Below are positions 8,600 through 17,634 of a DNA stretch of 64,000 bases, one piece after another. Source of the DNA: Oscillospiraceae bacterium (GTDB lineage Bacteria; Bacillota; Clostridia; Oscillospirales; Ruminococcaceae). How positions within the stretch are numbered: position 1 is the stretch's first letter; every line of letters starts with the position of its first letter. The notes below the pieces were generated by a model. The model did no database searches and had not been told where the DNA came from. It worked only from the letters and a program-made list of their open reading frames with translations. A program made the position numbers and the translations under genes. The stretch lies in NCBI GenBank assembly GCA_017848115.1, contig JAGAKZ010000031.1, forward strand, positions 1 to 64,000, written 5' to 3'.

Positions 8600-10225
8600 T
8601 CAATCAAAATACTTTGCGTACCGAAAATCTATATGGCCTGAAAATGGATCAAAAATCATGTCCTCTATATCTTTTTTATACACAAGAAAACTGTTCCTAT
8701 AAAAAACCGGTATATAATCTGCTTCCGAAATAAGAAGTGTTTCGATTTTTTTGTATATTTCAAGTGCATCACTGCTGCTTGGAGAAACAAGTGCAGATTC
8801 AAGCATTGAAACTAATGTCTCTCTGGACTCTGACGGTACAGTATCAACTACATTTTTCAAATAATAATAAAGTGAACTGTCATCAGAATTTATTTCAACG
8901 AGAGCCATAACATAATCACCGTTTTCAAGACGTTCATAATATGTATCACCATCCGCATAGTCAACTCCTATATATATTCCGGAGTTATCCTGCCAGTCAG
9001 CTATAACCTGCGTCATCAGTCCGTCATCATATTCATTTTTAACAAGTATTTTTACACCGTCAGGATACATTGAGTAAAATTCTTCAATGTCTTCAACAGA
9101 TAAAATATAATCACTTTCAGGTTCAAAAATATTTTTCTCTGAAACATTTTTATTTTGATAAGACGCACCGGAAAAACTGATACTCTCCGGTACTATACCA
9201 TAAGCAACTGAAAAATTATCAGTAACCATGTTTTCAAATATTTCACGATTCAAAGTTGATGCCATTGCTTTCTTCACGCTATCATCCATCTTACAGGATT
9301 CATTAAATACAATGCCTACAGAACCTGTCTTAAATTTTTGAGTCTGATAATTTCCAATAGAAGATTTCTGAATTTTACTTTCTGACACCATACAATCGGA
9401 ATATGCAGAATCAAAATTTTTCAAAACATTTTCTTTGTTCCTTTCAATAATGAAAGTTATCATATACGGATATATTCTGTCATATTCTGTATTGCTGTAG
9501 TTTCTCTTCATATATATAAGGTTATCATTTCCGTATGGGTCATATGACCACTGCGTCATATAAAAGGCACCATTTGATATTACCGACTCATCATCAAGAC
9601 CATATCTTGCCTTTGTTCCTTCAAAAAACTGCTTATTACATGGCATCGCAGGAGCTGTAGTAAGAAGATATAAAAACTCTGTACACGGTCTGTCAAACTC
9701 AAAAACCAGTTCGGTATTGTTTATAGCATACACACCCAACTGAGAATAATCCATCTCACCATTTATTATTGCTTCTGCATTTTTTATAAAACTGAACTTT
9801 TCTTTATACGGTGACTGTGTGACCGGATTATAAATTCTCTTGAAAGCATAAACAAAATCATGAGCAGTCACAACAGACTCTGTTCCATCCGCACTATACC
9901 AGTAACAATCATCTCGCAATATAAAACTATATTTTAAGCCATTATCCAGCACATTGTATGAGAGAGCAACATTGCCTGTAATTTTCCCCTCATTATCAAT
10001 CGTCATAAGCCCTGAGAACATATTTTTTATAATCATAAGCGAAGATTTGTCAGTGGCAAGTTGCGGATCAAGATTCTGAGGATTTCCGTGCAACGTATAT
10101 GTAAAAGAATATCCGGCTCCGTCTTTTTCTTCGTCATCATTACAACCCGTAAATGCAAATATCGAAATAAATGTAACAAGAACCATTAAAAATTTTTTGC
10201 CTTTTTCTTTTATAAACTTTTTCAC
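8600..10225 (-). CDS. Peptide/oligosaccharide-binding lipoprotein, OppA/SBP_bac_5 family
   Basis: About 541 residues. A basic start and hydrophobic stretch end in the lipobox FTGC, so the mature protein should be anchored outside the membrane by Lgt. The body matches family 5 solute-binding proteins (GNPQNLDPQLA near the N-terminus, VTAHDFVYAFKRIYNP, AMPCNKQFFE, a late ADYIPVFYRNSF). I choose a GTG at 10225 because AAAGGA precedes it; the frame is open to 10264 but that overlaps nrdG. No permease or ATPase gene for an Opp system is next to it, so it either works with a remote transporter or has another binding role. Confidence 0.85.
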   Translation of the reverse strand: MKKFIKEKGKKFLMVLVTFISIFAFTGCNDDEEKDGAGYSFTYTLHGNPQNLDPQLATDKSSLMIIKNMFSGLMTIDNEGKITGNVALSYNVLDNGLKYSFILRDDCYWYSADGTESVVTAHDFVYAFKRIYNPVTQSPYKEKFSFIKNAEAIINGEMDYSQLGVYAINNTELVFEFDRPCTEFLYLLTTAPAMPCNKQFFEGTKARYGLDDESVISNGAFYMTQWSYDPYGNDNLIYMKRNYSNTEYDRIYPYMITFIIERNKENVLKNFDSAYSDCMVSESKIQKSSIGNYQTQKFKTGSVGIVFNESCKMDDSVKKAMASTLNREIFENMVTDNFSVAYGIVPESISFSGASYQNKNVSEKNIFEPESDYILSVEDIEEFYSMYPDGVKILVKNEYDDGLMTQVIADWQDNSGIYIGVDYADGDTYYERLENGDYVMALVEINSDDSSLYYYLKNVVDTVPSESRETLVSMLESALVSPSSSDALEIYKKIETLLISEADYIPVFYRNSFLVYKKDIEDMIFDPFSGHIDFRYAKYFD

Positions 10226-10242
10226 TCTGATCCTTTCTGCAA

Positions 10243-10755
10243 CTAAAAATATTCTTCTTCCCACTCTATCGCAATACGTTGTTCAAAACTCTTTTTACAA
10301 TCAAGAATACGCTGATTTGCACTTCCTTTGAAAGCCTCATCAAGTGTCTTCTGTTCTTTTACAAATCTGCCGTCAATCAGCAAATCAGTGAGCAAAAGGA
10401 GTTTTGGTATAAAAATATCACTTTCTGATTTTTCAAGCAATTGTTCAAATGTATACCCGGTGTATGTTACTATATTAAGGCCGTAAGAAACTGCAGCTTC
10501 TGCTATCTCACAAAGAGGTTGCGGCTGACAAAATGGTTCTCCGCCACTTAGTGTAATACCATCAAGGAGAGGATTTTTTCTGAATTCCTCTATAATTGCC
10601 TGCGTGTCCGTAATCTCACCGCCACTCATTTCATGCGTCTGAGGATTGTGGCATCCCGGACAATGATGCGGACACCCCTGCGTAAATATTACATAACGGA
10701 TTCCCGGTCCATCAACTATAGAATCATTTACCGTTCCGGAAATGCGTATATCCAT
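10243..10755 (-). CDS. nrdG: Anaerobic ribonucleoside-triphosphate reductase activating protein
   Basis: NrdG is the radical SAM enzyme that makes the glycyl radical on NrdD. In 170 residues it shows the C-x3-C-x2-C cluster motif (CPHHCPGC), GPGIRYVIFTQGC before it and LSGGEPF for SAM binding. The ATG is one base past the nrdD stop, so the pair is coupled. The usual length for the family is about 155-175 residues. Confidence 0.95.
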   Translation of the reverse strand: MDIRISGTVNDSIVDGPGIRYVIFTQGCPHHCPGCHNPQTHEMSGGEITDTQAIIEEFRKNPLLDGITLSGGEPFCQPQPLCEIAEAAVSYGLNIVTYTGYTFEQLLEKSESDIFIPKLLLLTDLLIDGRFVKEQKTLDEAFKGSANQRILDCKKSFEQRIAIEWEEEYF

Positions 10756-10756
10756 A

Positions 10757-13084
10757 TCAGTTTACTCCTGCATCATGTTTTACACGATCATTTACTTCTG
10801 CTTTTTTTGCATTATTGAATCTGTCAACAGTACCTACCAGATAACCGGTAATTCTTCTGATACGATCAAAGCCCTGCATATGTTCTTCTTCACGTCTGCC
10901 GCACTTAGGACATACGTCACCTATTATTCCTGTATATCCGCAAACTGGATCACGGTCCACAGGGTGATTTATCGAACCGTAACCCACACCTGATTCCTTC
11001 ATACATCTTACTACTTTCTCAAATGCAGAAAGATTTTTCAACGGATCACCATCAAGCTCAACATAGCTGATATGGCCAGCATTTGTAAGTCTGTGATACG
11101 GTGCTTCGATCTTTATCTTGTCAAAAGCGTTTATTTTGTAGTAAACCGGTACATGGAAAGAGTTTGTATAATATTCTCTGTCTGTTACACCTTCTATGAT
11201 ACCATACTTTTTAGCATCCATTTTTACAAATCTTCCTGACAGACCTTCTGCAGGTGTAGCAAGAAGTGTAAAGTTAAGACCTGTACGCTTACTTTCTTCA
11301 TCAAGTCTTTCACGCATACGTGTAACTATTTCCATACCGAGTTTTCTTGCTTCCTCATCTTCACCATGATGTTTTCCAATAAGCGCAACAAGAGTTTCTG
11401 CAAGTCCGATAAAACCAACTGACATTGTGCCGTGTTTCAAAACTTCACCAACAGTATCATTTTCATCAAGTTTTTCAGAATCTATCCATACTCCCTGTCC
11501 CATGAGGAAAGGATAGTTTTTAACAGTTTTCTGTGACTGTATACCAAATCTGTGTACAAGCTGTTCTATTGCAAGATCCATATATTCATCAAGCGAATCA
11601 AAAAATGCACCTATATTTCTATCTGATTCTATTGCAAGACGTGGAAGATTTATAGATGTAAAACTGAGATTTCCTCTGCCTGTTACTATTTCTCTTGACT
11701 TGTCATATGTGTTTCCTATTACTCTTGTTCGGCAACCCATATAAGCTACTTCTGTATCATAATTGCCTTCTTTGTAGTAAGGTAAATTAAACGGCGCATC
11801 TATAAATGAGAAATTAGGGAAAAGTCGCTTTGCAGAAACACGGCATGCAAGCTTGAAAAGGTCGTAGTTTATATCTTCAGGATTGTAGTTTATACCTTCT
11901 TTTATCTTGAAAATATGGATAGGGAAAATCGGAGTTTCACCATTTCCCAAACCTGCTTCGTTTGCAAGAAGTATATTTTCTATAACCATTCTTCCTTCAG
12001 GAGATGTATCAGTACCGTAGTTTATTGAACTAAACGGTGTCTGTGCTCCGGCACGGCTGTTCATCGTATTTAGATTGTGTATAAGGGCTTCCATTGCCTG
12101 ATATGTGGCTCTGTTAGTTTCCTTAAAACTTGCTTTTGCTGAAAATTCCTGTATTTTCGCTACTGTCTTTTCATCAGTTATTTTGAGGAGTTCAGCCTTT
12201 TCTGCTTCCTGATATCCGTTATCGTTTGCGAGAACCGGTTCAAGTCCGGTACTTTCTTTTACTTTTTCAAGAATTTCCGAAGCAGTAGCTGTTGCATCTT
12301 CAATATCAGTAAAAAGAGCAAGACATCTTTCGATATTTTGTCTGTATCTGCTTATATACGTCTTCTTTACGCCGCCCGACATAGCATAATCAAAGTTTGG
12401 TACACTCTGACCACCGTGCTGATCATTCTGATTTGACTGTATTGCTATACAGGCAAGAGCAGAATAACTTGATATATCATTTGGTTCTCTTAAAAAACCA
12501 TGGCCTGTAGAAAAACCATTTTTAAAAAGCTTTATAAGGTCAATCTGACAACAAGTTGTTGTAAGTGTAAGGAAGTCAAGATCATGAATATGTATATATC
12601 CGTCAGCATGTGCTTTGGCGTGTCTTTCGTCAAGTACATACATCTCATAAAATTCCTTTGCACTGACAGAACCATACTTAAGCATAGTTCCCATCGCAGT
12701 ATCACCGTCTATATTGGCATTTTCTCTCTTGATATCACTGTCTTTTGCTGACTTAAAAGTAAGATCTCTGAAAACTTTCATAAGACTGGTCTTCATTTCT
12801 CTTGAACGTGTTCTTTCATAACGATACAAAATATACGCCTTGGCAGTTTGTGCATGACCTTCATTTATAAGTGTTTTCTCAACAACATCCTGTATCTGTT
12901 CAACAGTAGGTGTCTTCCCTGCATATAACATTTCTGCTGTTTCACACGCACGAAATGCAATCTGCATTGCTTCGTCATAATCATGACCGCCTATAGACTG
13001 GGCAGCCTTAAATATAGCATTTGCTATCTTTTCGGGATTAAACGGTACTAATCTTCCATCTCTTTTTAGTATCTGCTGTATCAT
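10757..13084 (-). CDS. nrdD: Anaerobic ribonucleoside-triphosphate reductase
   Basis: NrdD reduces ribonucleoside triphosphates to deoxy forms without oxygen, using a glycyl radical. The 775-residue protein starts with an ATP-cone (KRDGRLVPFNPEKIANAIFKA), then the catalytic barrel, and ends with a four-cysteine zinc site (DPVCGYTG, VCPKCGR) and the glycyl-radical loop RRITGYLVGTVDRFNNAK. nrdG follows directly. Oxygen-sensitive chemistry is in line with a strict anaerobe. Confidence 0.97.
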   Translation of the reverse strand: MIQQILKRDGRLVPFNPEKIANAIFKAAQSIGGHDYDEAMQIAFRACETAEMLYAGKTPTVEQIQDVVEKTLINEGHAQTAKAYILYRYERTRSREMKTSLMKVFRDLTFKSAKDSDIKRENANIDGDTAMGTMLKYGSVSAKEFYEMYVLDERHAKAHADGYIHIHDLDFLTLTTTCCQIDLIKLFKNGFSTGHGFLREPNDISSYSALACIAIQSNQNDQHGGQSVPNFDYAMSGGVKKTYISRYRQNIERCLALFTDIEDATATASEILEKVKESTGLEPVLANDNGYQEAEKAELLKITDEKTVAKIQEFSAKASFKETNRATYQAMEALIHNLNTMNSRAGAQTPFSSINYGTDTSPEGRMVIENILLANEAGLGNGETPIFPIHIFKIKEGINYNPEDINYDLFKLACRVSAKRLFPNFSFIDAPFNLPYYKEGNYDTEVAYMGCRTRVIGNTYDKSREIVTGRGNLSFTSINLPRLAIESDRNIGAFFDSLDEYMDLAIEQLVHRFGIQSQKTVKNYPFLMGQGVWIDSEKLDENDTVGEVLKHGTMSVGFIGLAETLVALIGKHHGEDEEARKLGMEIVTRMRERLDEESKRTGLNFTLLATPAEGLSGRFVKMDAKKYGIIEGVTDREYYTNSFHVPVYYKINAFDKIKIEAPYHRLTNAGHISYVELDGDPLKNLSAFEKVVRCMKESGVGYGSINHPVDRDPVCGYTGIIGDVCPKCGRREEEHMQGFDRIRRITGYLVGTVDRFNNAKKAEVNDRVKHDAGVN

Positions 13085-13120
13085 TTTCTAAACACACTCC
13101 ATATTAAACTTTTTAAAAAC

Positions 13121-13152
13121 AATACCAAACACGCCTTATCGTGTCTGGTATC
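13121..13152 (-). terminator. Terminator after the DUF4358 gene
   Basis: ATACCAGACACG pairs with CGTGTTTGGTAT on the minus strand with one mismatch, followed by TTGTTTTT. Confidence 0.75.
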
Positions 13153-13159
13153 TGTAAAT

Positions 13160-13624
13160 TTAAAATAACTTTTCCAGTGCCTTTTCTGCCTTATTTCCTT
13201 CGCTTCCGACAACAAGATAGACATAATCACCCTCTGTCTTCACTTCGCTGTCACACAATTTATCATATTCAACCGGTGCATAACTCTGAAGTACTTCTTT
13301 ACGGTCTTTAACTCGTTTTTCTAAAGCTTCCTGTATTTTCTTCAGTGCTTCATCATCAGAAGCCTTTACAACAACAACTTCGTCTGCAAGTGCAGTATCT
13401 CCCGCTGCTTTAGCTGCAAATTCTTCATACCAGCTTTCTTCAATTTCATAATAAAACTTTATATATTCACCATCTACCACTTCCATCTCTTCAAACTTTG
13501 CACCACTGTCTACTGCAGCAGACAAAAGCTTGTCAGCGGAAACATCGCTCTCTTTTTTTCCACATGAACAAAACATGGAAAGCGACAATGCAAGAGCCAT
13601 AAATCCTTTAAATATCTTTTTCAT
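13160..13624 (-). CDS. DUF4358 lipoprotein
   Basis: A 154-residue secreted lipoprotein: MKK start, hydrophobic core and lipobox MFCSC. The mature part has the pattern of DUF4358 proteins (ELEEMEVVD-like start, a central ADEVVVVKA strand, an Ala/Lys-rich helix and a closing YVYLVVG strand). The family is common in Oscillospiraceae and has no assigned function. It follows two SGNH protein genes on the same strand at short distance and ends in its own terminator, so the three may be co-transcribed. Confidence 0.75.
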   Translation of the reverse strand: MKKIFKGFMALALSLSMFCSCGKKESDVSADKLLSAAVDSGAKFEEMEVVDGEYIKFYYEIEESWYEEFAAKAAGDTALADEVVVVKASDDEALKKIQEALEKRVKDRKEVLQSYAPVEYDKLCDSEVKTEGDYVYLVVGSEGNKAEKALEKLF

Positions 13625-13651
13625 CTTTATATTTTCCTTTCTGCTGTTTAT

Positions 13652-14680
13652 TTATTCAACCACATGACTTAAAATATAATCTTTAAATGTAGAGTAAAGA
13701 TTTTTTGACATGTGAACACCATCTGTTGACGAAGCAAGATGTCCGTTTCCGTCTTTTATTCCCGGACAAACGTCAAGGTAATACCAATTATTCCTGGATG
13801 CCATATCAAGTAGCATATCATTATATGTATTTATATCCGAATTGAGATATTTTCCGCTTGCAACATCTGCTCTAGTTTCTCGTTCGGCTGTTACAGGAGG
13901 TATTCCCATTATATATATATCAGCCGATGGCAGTGATTTTGTCAGACTGTCTAAAAATTCTTCATACATATCAATCATACTGTCTTTATTTGTCCACATA
14001 ACACCGTTGGTGCCCATCATGATATAAACTTTTTCAGGTGCAACTGCTGCAACTGAACTCACATCTATATTTTCATTTATATGAGAAAGACTAAGTCCGT
14101 TTTTTGCAAACACTCTGCTGTCATCAACTATCTTGTAACCACTCATTCCCTGTATATGCGAGTCACCAATAAAAACACACTTATCAAAATAATCATCGCC
14201 ATAAACTTTTGACTCCGGAACAGGACTGCTGTAATCATAACCTGATGATACAGGCGGAGCAGCTGTCTGAGGTGCCTCTGTCTCCGGCAAAGCAGTAGTT
14301 GTCACTGTTGTAGCTATAGTTGTCGTTGTTGATGTAGTCGTTGTAGTAATGCTCGTAGTACTACTGGTAGTGGTTGTAGTAACCGGAGTCGTAGTACTTA
14401 CTACGGTTGTTGTACGGATATTTGCAGAAGTTGTCGTACTTCCTATCCTTGTAGTTGTAACCGGAACAGTCGTACATTCGGGAGTTGCTGAAGTTATAAC
14501 AGTCGTAACCTGATTTTCTGTAACATTATGTTCAACAGTTTTATTTTCAGAATCTCCTGTATTTTCACTTTCCTGAGCAATATATGTATCAAGTTCATTA
14601 CGTACAACACAAGAAATATAACTTCCGGCAAATACTGCTGAAAGAACAGCAGCGGTTAGTTTCATTTTTATATTATCCAT
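13652..14680 (-). CDS. Extracellular SGNH/GDSL hydrolase with threonine-rich linker
   Basis: 342 residues. An N-terminal hydrophobic segment (about 8-25) exports or anchors it. Residues about 55-135 are a Thr/Ser-rich linker with runs of up to six Thr, of the kind that is O-glycosylated or spans the wall. The C-terminal domain shows the SGNH blocks: FIGDSHIQG (nucleophile Ser), IMMGTNG and the DGVHMS block with catalytic His. Such enzymes deacylate surface polysaccharides or lipids; the substrate cannot be told. It is a close paralogue of the next gene upstream. Confidence 0.85.
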   Translation of the reverse strand: MDNIKMKLTAAVLSAVFAGSYISCVVRNELDTYIAQESENTGDSENKTVEHNVTENQVTTVITSATPECTTVPVTTTRIGSTTTSANIRTTTVVSTTTPVTTTTTSSTTSITTTTTSTTTTIATTVTTTALPETEAPQTAAPPVSSGYDYSSPVPESKVYGDDYFDKCVFIGDSHIQGMSGYKIVDDSRVFAKNGLSLSHINENIDVSSVAAVAPEKVYIMMGTNGVMWTNKDSMIDMYEEFLDSLTKSLPSADIYIMGIPPVTAERETRADVASGKYLNSDINTYNDMLLDMASRNNWYYLDVCPGIKDGNGHLASSTDGVHMSKNLYSTFKDYILSHVVE

Positions 14681-14706
14681 TGTATATAAACAATCCGCCT
14701 TTCAAA

Positions 14707-15624
14707 TTAAGCAGTATGAGTCAGGATATACTCCACAAATTTTCCGTATACATCCTTTACAAAATGCATTCCATCTGTAGTATCACTGTCAGCAAGTTTT
14801 CCGTTTTCGTCTTTAAGAGCAGAATTCATATCAATATAATGAACCTCTTTTTCATTTGCAAGTGTAAGGAGTTTTTCGTTAAATCTGTCTACTTCTGTAT
14901 TAAGTACTCTTCCTTCTTCGGCAGTCGCAATACTCTCTTTTTTAGTTCCTACAGGCGTAAGGGAAATAATATATACATTTGACTGTGGAAGTTCATTTTT
15001 TACGCTATCTACAAGTGACGAATATTCATCAATCATTTTTTTATTGTCATTTGCAACATCATACCATGCTACTCCGTTCATACCAAGAAGAATGTATACA
15101 TTTTCCGGCTTTATCTTTTCAAGAGCATCCATCACAAGAATATCTCCGAGTGAGGGTGTCTTTACTTTTTCTGTAGTTACATTATCCAGACGCAAACCTA
15201 TTGATGCAAGAACGTTTTCCGGTGAAACAAACTTGTATCCTGAAAGTCCTGTTGTGATTGAATCACCTATAAACACACATGTGTCAAGATATGAATCGTC
15301 TTTTCTCTGACTTTGTGCAACAGGATTTGATGAAGTACCGGAAACAGGTGAATTTTCACCCGTCGGTATTTCACCTGTTACCACTTTTCCTTCTGTATCG
15401 GTAACGGAATTTCCGTTTATGTCTGTTACTATAACTGAACTCTTATCATTGCTGTTTGTTTCAGGCATATCAGCAATTGGTTTAGAGCTTATATCAAAGT
15501 TCATGGCATGTATAATAAAACTTACTATTATACTCACAATAAAAAATAACAGTATTACTGACAATCTGAATGTATTTCTAAGTTGCTTTCTTTTTCTCGT
15601 ATTTCCCTGTCTTACTTCCGGCAT
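14707..15624 (-). CDS. Membrane-anchored SGNH/GDSL hydrolase
   Basis: 305 residues: a cytoplasmic basic tail, one membrane helix (about 20-42), a short polar linker, then an SGNH domain with FIGDSITTG, ILLGMNG and DGMHFV. It lacks the long Thr linker of its downstream neighbour but otherwise aligns with it, including the paired SxVDSVKNELP/ xLDSLTKSLP helices, which suggests a tandem duplication. Probably acts on envelope glycans or esters. Confidence 0.85.
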   Translation of the reverse strand: MPEVRQGNTRKRKQLRNTFRLSVILLFFIVSIIVSFIIHAMNFDISSKPIADMPETNSNDKSSVIVTDINGNSVTDTEGKVVTGEIPTGENSPVSGTSSNPVAQSQRKDDSYLDTCVFIGDSITTGLSGYKFVSPENVLASIGLRLDNVTTEKVKTPSLGDILVMDALEKIKPENVYILLGMNGVAWYDVANDNKKMIDEYSSLVDSVKNELPQSNVYIISLTPVGTKKESIATAEEGRVLNTEVDRFNEKLLTLANEKEVHYIDMNSALKDENGKLADSDTTDGMHFVKDVYGKFVEYILTHTA

Positions 15625-15794
15625 ATTTTTTCTTCCTTCCTTATTGACCTCATTACTTGTGAGTTCACAACTATTTAATTATACAACAAAAGCAAAAGTT
15701 TTTCAAGTGACTTTAAGAGTTATTATATTACTGTAAAGGCATAACTCACGTTATTCTCTTAAATATATAATTTATTAACTTTTTTTTAAGACAA

Positions 15795-15840
15795 TAAAAG
15801 GATAATCAATCTGTAAAACACATACTGACTATCCTTTTTT
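15795..15840 (-). terminator. Terminator after the GGDEF-EAL gene
   Basis: AAAAGGATA pairs with TATCCTTTT around a long loop, 20 bases after the stop on the minus strand. Confidence 0.65.
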
Positions 15841-15861
15841 AAACTAATAAAATTATAATTT

Positions 15862-17550
15862 TCAGGCAAGTTTTAAGACCATTGTTTTTGACATTTCTTC
15901 TGTTACAGGTCTGTTCCATACATATCCCTGTACATAATCGCATCCTATTTCTGTAAGAATTGAAAGTTGTTCATCATCTTCAACACCTTCTGCTATAATC
16001 TCCATCTTCATAGTGTGTCCCATAGAAATAATAGCACGTACAAACTCATCTGCACCTTCATCTGAAACTATACCATCAATAAATGATTTATCAATCTTCA
16101 AAAGCTGAACCGGAAGCTTTGCAAGATAGTTGAGTGATGCATATCCCGTTCCAAAATCATCTATTGCAAGTGATATTCCCATATCACGCAACTGGTTAAG
16201 AACTACTACAGCATGTTCCACCGATGCAAGGCATACCGACTCTGTTACTTCAACTTCCAGACATCTCGGAGGAAAACCGGTTTCTTCAAGTGCTTGTCTT
16301 AGATCAGGCAAAAAACATTTATCCAGCAGATGTGCCGCTGAAATATTTATGGAAATAAGTATCTCTGAACCGCACCTTCTCAGTACTTCTGAAAAACTTT
16401 CCATAACGTTTTTAATTACCCATCTGTCAATATTGAGTATCATTCCGTTCTTCTCAGCTATACTCATAAATTCACCCGGATAAACCACTCGTCCGTATCT
16501 GTTTATACGGATAAGCGATTCGAATCCACGTAGCTCTCTGGTATGAAGATTGTACTGCGGTTGAAACATCATAAAGAAGCTATCATTTTCTATAGCATCT
16601 CTTATAAGCTGTTCCTTCTCATGACTCACAAGCAACTTGTTCTTCATGCCTTCCCTGTACTCTGTTATTTTCGCTTTTCCAAATTCCTTTGAATAATACA
16701 TAGCCGTGTCAGCACAACTCAAAAGAGTTGCATAATCACGCCCGTCTTCAGGATAAAATGCCACTCCAAAACTTGCTGTTACCCTGAACATCTGAAAAGA
16801 TAATCCAAGATTTTGATTTGTCATACCGGAAATATCATTTATATGTTTTATAACATTTTCCCTGCTGCTGCTTACAGGAACAATTAGTGCAAATTCATCC
16901 CCGCCGATTCTAACAAGATAATCGTCAGGAGAAAGTTTCTTTTTAAGTTCATTTGCTACAAACTTCAGAGCATCGTCACCACTGTTGTGTCCGGAAATAT
17001 CATTTATCATCTTGAAGTCATCAAGATCAATAAAAACAAGTGCAAACTCCTTATATTTATCTATATACTTTTGTATATTTTTCTGCAAAGCTCGCATATT
17101 AGGCAAATCGGTCAATGCATCTGTATCTGCCTGTAACTGAAGCTTTTTATTTATCTTATCAGTTTCCTTTATATGTGAATGCATAACACAAAGAGTAATG
17201 AAGTTCACAATAACCATAGACATACTGGATATTACCATTGTCTTTCCTGCACCGATAAGCTGTATCAAAAGATTTGTCATATGAATTGCACATAACGCAC
17301 ACGCAACAAAAAATCCTCTTTTTTTATATGTTATAACCATATATAAAAGCTGAAGACAATTTACAGCAGTTATCAGTCCACAAACTGAGTTATACTGGAA
17401 CGCCACTCCAAAAATATTTAATTCTTTTTGCTTTGAATCTATCACAGATGTTATCAGAAGAAGAATAAGATATAAGCTAACATCAAATATCAAAATTAAT
17501 TTATTGGATTTTGAAGAATTACTTACAGATATAGATCTCATATTAACCAT
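15862..17550 (-). CDS. Membrane GGDEF-EAL protein (c-di-GMP turnover)
   Basis: 562 residues with about five N-terminal membrane helices (20-130), then a GGDEF domain with intact RIGGDEFALI and TDALTDLPNMRAL, and an EAL domain. In the EAL domain the signature is ESL in place of EAL (GFESLIRI), with EVTES, DDFGTGYAS, KIDKSFI and EGVED retained. The metal-binding Glu is kept, so both activities remain possible; net direction is unknown. There is no periplasmic sensor domain of any size, unlike the other EAL protein here. Confidence 0.9.
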   Translation of the reverse strand: MVNMRSISVSNSSKSNKLILIFDVSLYLILLLITSVIDSKQKELNIFGVAFQYNSVCGLITAVNCLQLLYMVITYKKRGFFVACALCAIHMTNLLIQLIGAGKTMVISSMSMVIVNFITLCVMHSHIKETDKINKKLQLQADTDALTDLPNMRALQKNIQKYIDKYKEFALVFIDLDDFKMINDISGHNSGDDALKFVANELKKKLSPDDYLVRIGGDEFALIVPVSSSRENVIKHINDISGMTNQNLGLSFQMFRVTASFGVAFYPEDGRDYATLLSCADTAMYYSKEFGKAKITEYREGMKNKLLVSHEKEQLIRDAIENDSFFMMFQPQYNLHTRELRGFESLIRINRYGRVVYPGEFMSIAEKNGMILNIDRWVIKNVMESFSEVLRRCGSEILISINISAAHLLDKCFLPDLRQALEETGFPPRCLEVEVTESVCLASVEHAVVVLNQLRDMGISLAIDDFGTGYASLNYLAKLPVQLLKIDKSFIDGIVSDEGADEFVRAIISMGHTMKMEIIAEGVEDDEQLSILTEIGCDYVQGYVWNRPVTEEMSKTMVLKLA

Positions 17551-17634
17551 CCTTTATCATGTCCCGCACTTGCCATCCTTGACTCATGCACAAAGACACC
17601 CGACACGTCAAAAGCAGTCCTAACTTATATTGAC

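Noticed and set aside
17551-17634. Possible riboswitch before the GGDEF-EAL gene
   Set aside because: There is some GC-richer sequence, but none of the GEMM or other riboswitch blocks I know are present.
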